From Salvia splendens (Eukaryota; Streptophyta; Magnoliopsida; Lamiales; Lamiaceae), in contig NC_056040.1 in assembly GCF_004379255.2 (NCBI RefSeq), positions 22,704,120 through 22,768,119 of the forward strand: a stretch of DNA of 64,000 bases, written 5' to 3'. Shown here piece after piece: positions 58,216-64,000 of this stretch. How positions within the stretch are numbered: the stretch's first letter is position 1; each line of letters begins with the position of its first letter. The notes below the pieces were generated by a model, which did not search any database, was not told where the DNA came from, and saw nothing but the letters and a program-made list of their open reading frames with translations. Both the position numbers and the translations under genes were made by a program.

Positions 58216-59500
58216 GTACTATTTGGGCCTCCAAACATTTACAAAAGGGTTTTTGGCCTTAGAAATAAAAAAATTTCACCGAATTTCGATTTTCCCACGA
58301 ACTATGAGATTGGATTTTAAAACCACGAACTTTAGATTCGTTTGATATTTCCCAACCCGACCCGAATACAATTTTCTGGTGTAAAATTGTCCAACGTGGA
58401 CGGTCGTAAATATGACTTGGAAACTGATTTGTTGACGGTGAAATACCACTATTTGTTTAATTAAAACTTGGAATTAAAAAATTATTTTCACATCTCTGCC
58501 CAATTTCTCTCTGCACAGCCGCGTAGCGGTGCCGTCTCTGCGGAATTCACGGCGGCTTCAGCGTCGTCGCCGGCGTCTCTGACTCCGTCACCTCACGCCG
58601 CTGCCTACAGCTCTGTTCCCATCTCTCTTTCATTTCTCTTTCTCGGCCCTCTCACAACCAGATTCAGTCGCCGGGATGCTCAAGTCCAAGCTCCGTCCTC
58701 GTCTAGCCCATGTTCAATTCATGTTGTCTCTGTCTTCTCGCGACGATCCTCCATCGCCGTCACTGCTGCAGCCCTTGTGCCGCCTCCACCTCGGTGCTAC
58801 CCCGTCAGGCCGTCACCGGCATGCGAGCCGAAGTTGACTCCCCTCTCCATTGGTCTTCTCCTTCTTGGAAAACTCTTTTATTTCTATGAATGCAATGTCT
58901 CTTATTCCTTCTTACGTAAACTCAGCGCCCTTCGTCGGCGCCGCCTTTCCTCCGTCTAGCTCTCTATCTCTGCGAAGCTCGTCTGTCAGTCACCGCCGCG
59001 GTCAGCTAAGAGTGGTCTCAGCTTCTCTCTCGGTATGCTCAATATCTATGTTTCTCTTTCGATTTCTGAATTTCACAAGCTGCTTTCATAGACAGCGCTG
59101 CTGCCGATGGGGCTGAGGCGATCGAGGTCGGAGTAGTTGAGGGGGAGGAGGAGGGGGTAGCAACGGCGGCTGGTGGATTGGACGGCATTGGAGTTTGGAG
59201 ATGCCTCATGAATGGTGGGAAATGGGAATACAAGAAAGATGAAGGGTGGAAAATGGGAATATGGCAAAATAGTATAAGACATGTGGCATTGCCAAATAGG
59301 ATCTTTAACGACAAATAGGATTAAAATTGACACATAGACAAACCGAGTTTGGCCGTTGACCCACCGGGGGGAAATAGCAAACGATGTGAAAGTTCATGCT
59401 TTTAAAATCCAATCTCATAATTAATGGGAAAAACCGAAATTCAATGAAAGTTTTTTATTTTTAAAGCCAAAAACCCTTTATAAAAACCCATTGAATGGGG
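58216..59500. mobile_element. Long-TIR element with GC-rich interior (MULE-like candidate)
   Basis: About 110-130 bases at the left (AAAAGGGTTTTTGGCC ... ACTATGAGATTGGATTTTAAA) are the diverged complement of the right end (TTTAAAATCCAATCTCATAA ... GCCAAAAACCCTTTATA). The interior (58490-59240) is much richer in GC than the flanks and has exon- or leader-like CT- and GC-rich sequence, but no recognisable protein. That pattern fits an element that captured host DNA. The boundaries are approximate. Confidence 0.5.
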
Positions 59501-61075
59501 TTATGTGTGACACTGACAAATGAAAATTTTGAAATAGAAAACCAACTTTGACTGAGATTTTATTCTTTTTTTCAGCGACTTCAGTAAATTTATTAAATTT
59601 ATTATTTTGCAATGCCATCAGATATTAATAATATGATTCTTATGAGGCGGTCTCCCTCTCCCATAAAAAAAGACAGAAATACGAGAGAAGTACTAATGAG
59701 TGATAATTTAATATAAAAATGGGTGATGAACAAGGGTCTCATTTATAAATGATTTGAAATACTTGGATAAAAAATATAAAAAAAACTAAAAAAAGGTCTT
59801 GAAAGTGCTCAACTTTTGGAAAGTTAAATTTTTACGAATTAATTAAAAACATTTTAATGAATTAAAGTTATCGCTCACACATAACGCGCCATGTGTCCTG
59901 TGCATGTTTCGCCCACCCAAAGAGCAGAGTTATTAGCTAAGAGCACGTTCGTACCAACGGCACGAGTGCAACCGTGAGCAGGTGACTGCCGTGCTTTTCC
60001 GCAAGGCACCCGTTGGGGATGCTCTTATCGCCTAGGTGAGGCATTTGCCCTTCCTCATTTTCCAACACATGTATATGTGAGTACCTATTATAAATTTTAT
60101 TTCTTTTATTCTCTTACTGAATATTCCTCATTAAATTTTTAAAATTTCCATTTTATACAAATTTCTGGCTCGGTCGCCACCATTTGTGCGAGATACAAAG
60201 GCGGGCACACAATAGAGTCAGTAGACACGTGTCCTTGCAAAGTGGGTTTTGCAACTCTCAGTCTATTCAATCATTTAGTGGAATATGCTCAGTATGTATA
60301 GTAATCGTTAAAAAATGTTAAAATTAGGAGTATTAGAATACAATTCATAAATTAAAATTAGGAGTATTAGAATACAATTCATAAATTACACCAATCTTGT
60401 AAAAAAAATAATGATATTTACTCCATACATACATGAACATGTTATGATGCTCATAGACACATAGAAGAACCATATAAGTTTTGAAGAACAATAAAACCAT
60501 AATTTACTTGAAGATATGCAGTATATTTTTACTTTTTTTATAATGATATTTTTAATTTTTTGCTTGTTGAAATTGGAGAGAAAGGGTCAAATTTTTGGAA
60601 GAGATGAGGGGATGTTGATTTTGATTTCAGTTTAATTAAGAGTATACATACTTGACTTTCTCTTTTAGATGAGCATCCTTTAAGTTATTTTTCCATTTGT
60701 TTTGTGAAAGGAAAAATTATTCTCATTAACCTAAATCTGAATTAACAATGACCATCATTTAAGTTGGAAAGTTTTATTGCATAAAAGAGTCTTGTTGTTC
60801 TACTTGATATTAGCATGTTTTCGTCATGGCTTCATTTTTAACCCCTCGTCTAAGTAGTTACCTTAACTAGTATTTACACCCATATTTTGCACGAGACATG
60901 ATTTTCACTTAATGAATACATATTCAAAATAATTCAACAGAAACAAAAGCTAATATCATTATGTACACTTTAAAAAATGTATTTCTCCCTTCTCACTCCG
61001 TCACCACGCTGCCACACTCCATTGCCCTGCTCGTCGCTGCACCGCCCTGCGAAATTATAAAAAAACACTTAATTA
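59501..61075. other. AT-rich intergenic region
   Basis: No gene is recognised. A 34-base direct repeat around AATTAGGAGTATTAGAATAC lies at about 60320-60390. The small MITE at 59941-60024 is listed separately. Confidence 0.5.
59941..60024. mobile_element. 84-bp PIF/Harbinger-like mini-MITE
   Basis: The ends GAGCACGTTCGTACCAACGG and CCGTTGGGGATGCTC are roughly complementary, with TAA before and TTA after. The 84 bases are essentially two ends joined. Confidence 0.6.
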
Positions 61076-61831
61076 GGTCATCCACAACGCTGTTCCTATA
61101 CCGTTCCTTAAACTACTATTTGCGGGCCCCACTGTACTTTTTTACTCCATTCCTTAACTAAGGAACGGAACCTGCAACCCTCCGTTTCTTATCCGTTCCT
61201 TAACCGTTCCTTAAATTACTATTCATTCAATTTCATTTCTTATTTTTATTTCCAACCCAATTCAATTAAAACAAACACACTTTATTAAATAAAATAAACT
61301 TACAACATAAAATTCGTAAAAAACATAATTTAATAATTTCCTAAAAAATAAAAGTACACAATTTTAATAATTTCTAAAAACAGAGTTGATTTGAGATGAA
61401 AATTGGGGTGGAAATAGAGAGGATTTGAGAGTAATAGATGTGTGTTTGTGAGTGAAATGAGTATGAAACAAGAGTATTTATAGAGTAAATAAATTAAAAA
61501 TAAATAATAAATAAAAAACGGATACAAAAAAATGGTAACAATACCGTTGCAATTTTTTTTATTAAATTCGATTTTTTTAAAAAAATGAATTATTGTGTCA
61601 CCGTGGCGAAACCCACTCGCGGGGCAGCGAGTGGGCGTCACACGTCGAATGAGATCCTGCCACGTCGCCTCGACGAGGGGCGGAACGTGTCGTGCCGCGT
61701 GCCGCGGCAACGACACCCGGAATGGCATCGGCACAGAATGGCGACGAAACGGCGGCTGCAACGTGTGCCGCCGCGGAACCGTTCCTCCGGAACGGCATAG
61801 GCACCGCAACGGCACAGCGTTGCGGGTGCTC
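61076..61831 (-). mobile_element. Empty PIF/Harbinger derivative of the GGTCATCC family
   Basis: GGTCATCCACAACGCTGT at the left and ACAGCGTTGCGGGTGCTC at the right are complementary and flanked by TTA (61073-61075 and 61832-61834). It keeps the family leader (AATAGATGTGTGTTTGTG near 61431) and the GC-rich end, but no transposase or ORF1. Confidence 0.88.
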
Positions 61832-61985
61832 TTACACACTCAGTTCCTCATTTTCCGCCAAAAAGGGCATTATAGTCTTTTCACCCAACTTACACTTTAG
61901 ATTAGTATAGATATAAATATAGATATAGATTTGAAGTAGTTAATTTGATTATATTTAAATTTGGGTATATAAATGCCGAGTAGTG
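61832..61985. other. Short AT-rich spacer
   Basis: Nothing is recognised apart from an ATAGATATAAATATAGATAT simple repeat near 61908. Confidence 0.4.
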
Positions 61986-61989
61986 ATAT

Positions 61990-63050
61990 AATGAAAACCA
62001 TATATCTAATACAAACTCAAAACTTTAATCTTAGTTATTAATTATTATAGATCCAATGCTTATTATGTTTCAAGATTAAAATTTCAATAACTTCTATGAA
62101 TATGTCAACAGAGGGTATATTAGACACTTTCATAATAAGGTTAATGATTTATTTATAGAATAATTATGTAATCCCGATTTCGTCGTTCTCTCTCCTTCCA
62201 CTATTTGTGTTAATTAAACCGTTTCAATTACTCCCCCTCATTCCAACTTTTTACCTTTTCGTCGTTCTCTCTCTTTTTCGACTATCCTCCCCCTCGTTCT
62301 CTCAACCCTCATTCAACGGCAGCGGTGACGATTATTTGTGAAACAACAGCAGAACAAAAGAATCAATGCAATTTCAATGCAAAAAATCACCAACAGCAGA
62401 ACAAAAGAATCAACGAAATTTCAGCGCAAAAATTCAACACAGATCTTAGAATTCAATAGAAAAGCAACACGATCGATTCAACACAAATTCAACAAAAAAT
62501 CAACACGGATTTTAAAATCAACTTAGAATCAATACGATGTCAACAAAATATTCAACTTCAGCAGAACAAAAAAACCAACGCAATTTCAACGCAAAAATCA
62601 CCAACAGCAGAACAAAAGAATCAACGAAATTTTAGCGCAAAAAATCAACACATATTTCAAAATTCAACAAAAAAGCAACACGATCAATTCAACACAAATT
62701 CAACAAATAATCTTCATAAAATTAACACATATTTTAGAATCAACATAGAATCAACACTATTTCAACACAAAATTCAACATCAACAAAGAATCAACGCAAT
62801 TAAAGTTTCGACGTCAATTACAGTGGTGTTAAGATCCTTTCAAAGATGTGAATATTTTCAGTTTTGGAAGATGGGAGAGAAATTAAGAACGCATAAACCG
62901 TTTAGAAATTTAACTTACAAAAATACCCTCTGTTGACAAAATACACGTTCTTGTTGAGATAGAAATTCTATGCAATATTAACCACAAATCTGTTATAATT
63001 AATGACTAGGATTAAAATTTTGAATTTGTATAAGATATATAATTTGCATT
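61990..63050. mobile_element. Long-TIR element with central short repeats
   Basis: About 130 bases at the left (GTGATATAATG ... ATATCTAATACAAACTCAAA ... GTCAACAGAGGGTAT) are the diverged complement of 62920-63050 (ATACCCTCTGTTGAC ... TTTGAATTTGTATAAGATAT ... TTGCATTGGATCAC). The centre holds the CAACAGCAGAACAAAAGAATC-type repeats. No protein is recognised. Confidence 0.6.
62335..62815. repeat. CAGCAGAACAAAAGAATCAA-type degenerate tandem repeat
   Basis: AACAGCAGAACAAAAGAATC recurs at about 62344, 62390 and 62600. Between copies are variants of TTCAACRCAAAAATCAAC. It lies inside the long-TIR element. Confidence 0.7.
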
Positions 63051-63065
63051 GGATCACATCTCTAT

Positions 63066-63457
63066 AAATGCCTTTGTATTGTCACATTTATCACATAAAC
63101 ACACTATTTAAAATAAGCAGTTTTTTCCTACTAAAAATATTTACTGTAGAAAAAAAATGAAAAATTACAACATCATCATTATATAAAAGGGATTTCCATT
63201 TTCACATTTAATTTAAGAAAAAATGGTCAAACATACCATTAAAAATTGAAAACATTATATCAAATGCCTTTGTATTGTCACATTTATCACATAAACACAT
63301 TGTTTTAAAATAAGCAGTTTTTTCCTACTAAAAATATTTACTGTAGAAAAAAAATGAAAAATTACAACATCATCATTATATAAAAGTGATTTCCATTTTC
63401 ACATTTAATTTAAGAAAAAATGGTCAAACATACCATTAAAAATTGAAAACATTATAT
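63066..63457. repeat. Two tandem copies of a 196-bp unit upstream of calmodulin
   Basis: AAATGCCTTTGTATTGTCAC starts at 63066 and again at 63262. The two copies are almost identical to about 63457. The unit contains AT-rich and CACATTTATCACATAAACAC sequences and ends about 260 bases before the calmodulin start codon. Confidence 0.9.
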
Positions 63458-63577
63458 CTGAAATTAATTTATTTTCTCCTAACACCACAGCCACTAAAAC
63501 AAATTTAGTACGCGTACTATATTTGTATTGTTGAAGAAGAAAAAAAATAATGATTTAAATTTTTTTGAGTCACATAA

Positions 63578-64000
<423 letters not shown>

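Noticed and set aside
58468..58959. A 163-residue Ser/Ala/Pro-rich open frame
   Set aside because: It lies in the GC-rich centre of an inverted-repeat element, has no recognisable domain and no splice or codon pattern of a gene.
61330..61839. A 169-residue minus-strand frame
   Set aside because: It runs across the terminal repeat, GC-rich end and leader of an empty PIF/Harbinger derivative and matches no ORF1 or transposase segment.

Overview
This is a window of plant nuclear DNA, almost certainly from a eudicot. The host genes are plant-specific or plant-like: an AGO4-clade Argonaute with 22 coding exons, an OSCA4.1/GFS10-type CSC1-like channel, a plant ULP1/OTS-type SUMO protease relic and the first exon of a calmodulin. 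They lie in AT-rich intergenic DNA packed with plant Copia, PIF/Harbinger and Stowaway-type elements. I lean towards an asterid such as Lamiales, but that is only an impression. There is no bacterial, organellar or viral gene content and no CRISPR array.

Layout. Positions 1-9300 are nested transposons: a PIF/Harbinger end (1-253), an ORF1-bearing PIF/Harbinger element (from 274) cut by the 3' LTR of an old Copia (1683-3239), whose decayed interior is split by a younger complete Copia (3881-8511). Positions 9818-15554 (minus) hold the catalytic half of a ULP1-type SUMO protease, damaged by a frameshift, a PIF/Harbinger insertion in an intron (10438-12382) and a gag-only LTR element inside an exon (13046-15462). 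Positions 16725-20452 hold two abutting PIF/Harbinger elements, one with only the Myb/SANT-like ORF1 and one with only an intact 427-aa DDE transposase. The intronless OSCA4.1-like gene lies at 21828-24290 (plus). The AGO4-like gene (27770-32902, minus) gives a clean 909-residue reading, with probable 5' UTR exons reaching about 34330 and a nest of MITEs immediately upstream. Positions 35400-39300 are gene-free.

Positions 39667-44455 are five PIF/Harbinger derivatives almost end to end, two of which encode transposases lacking the catalytic core. Positions 45500-49440 contain MITEs and an inverted-repeat element. Positions 49462-58061 form one long-TIR element whose central minisatellite has been invaded by a 7-kb Copia (50285-57333). 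Positions 58200-63460 hold further inverted-repeat elements and tandem repeats. The calmodulin gene starts at 63716 and runs off the window.

How the parts relate: the host genes are independent single-copy housekeeping or regulatory genes. The recurring theme is the PIF/Harbinger population. In this window ORF1 and transposase never occur in the same element, yet ORF1-only, transposase-derived and empty elements share terminal and promoter-leader sequences. That points to a family working in trans. It is the most interesting system here, together with long-TIR elements that carry central tandem repeats. All calls come from reading the sequence; no database search was possible.
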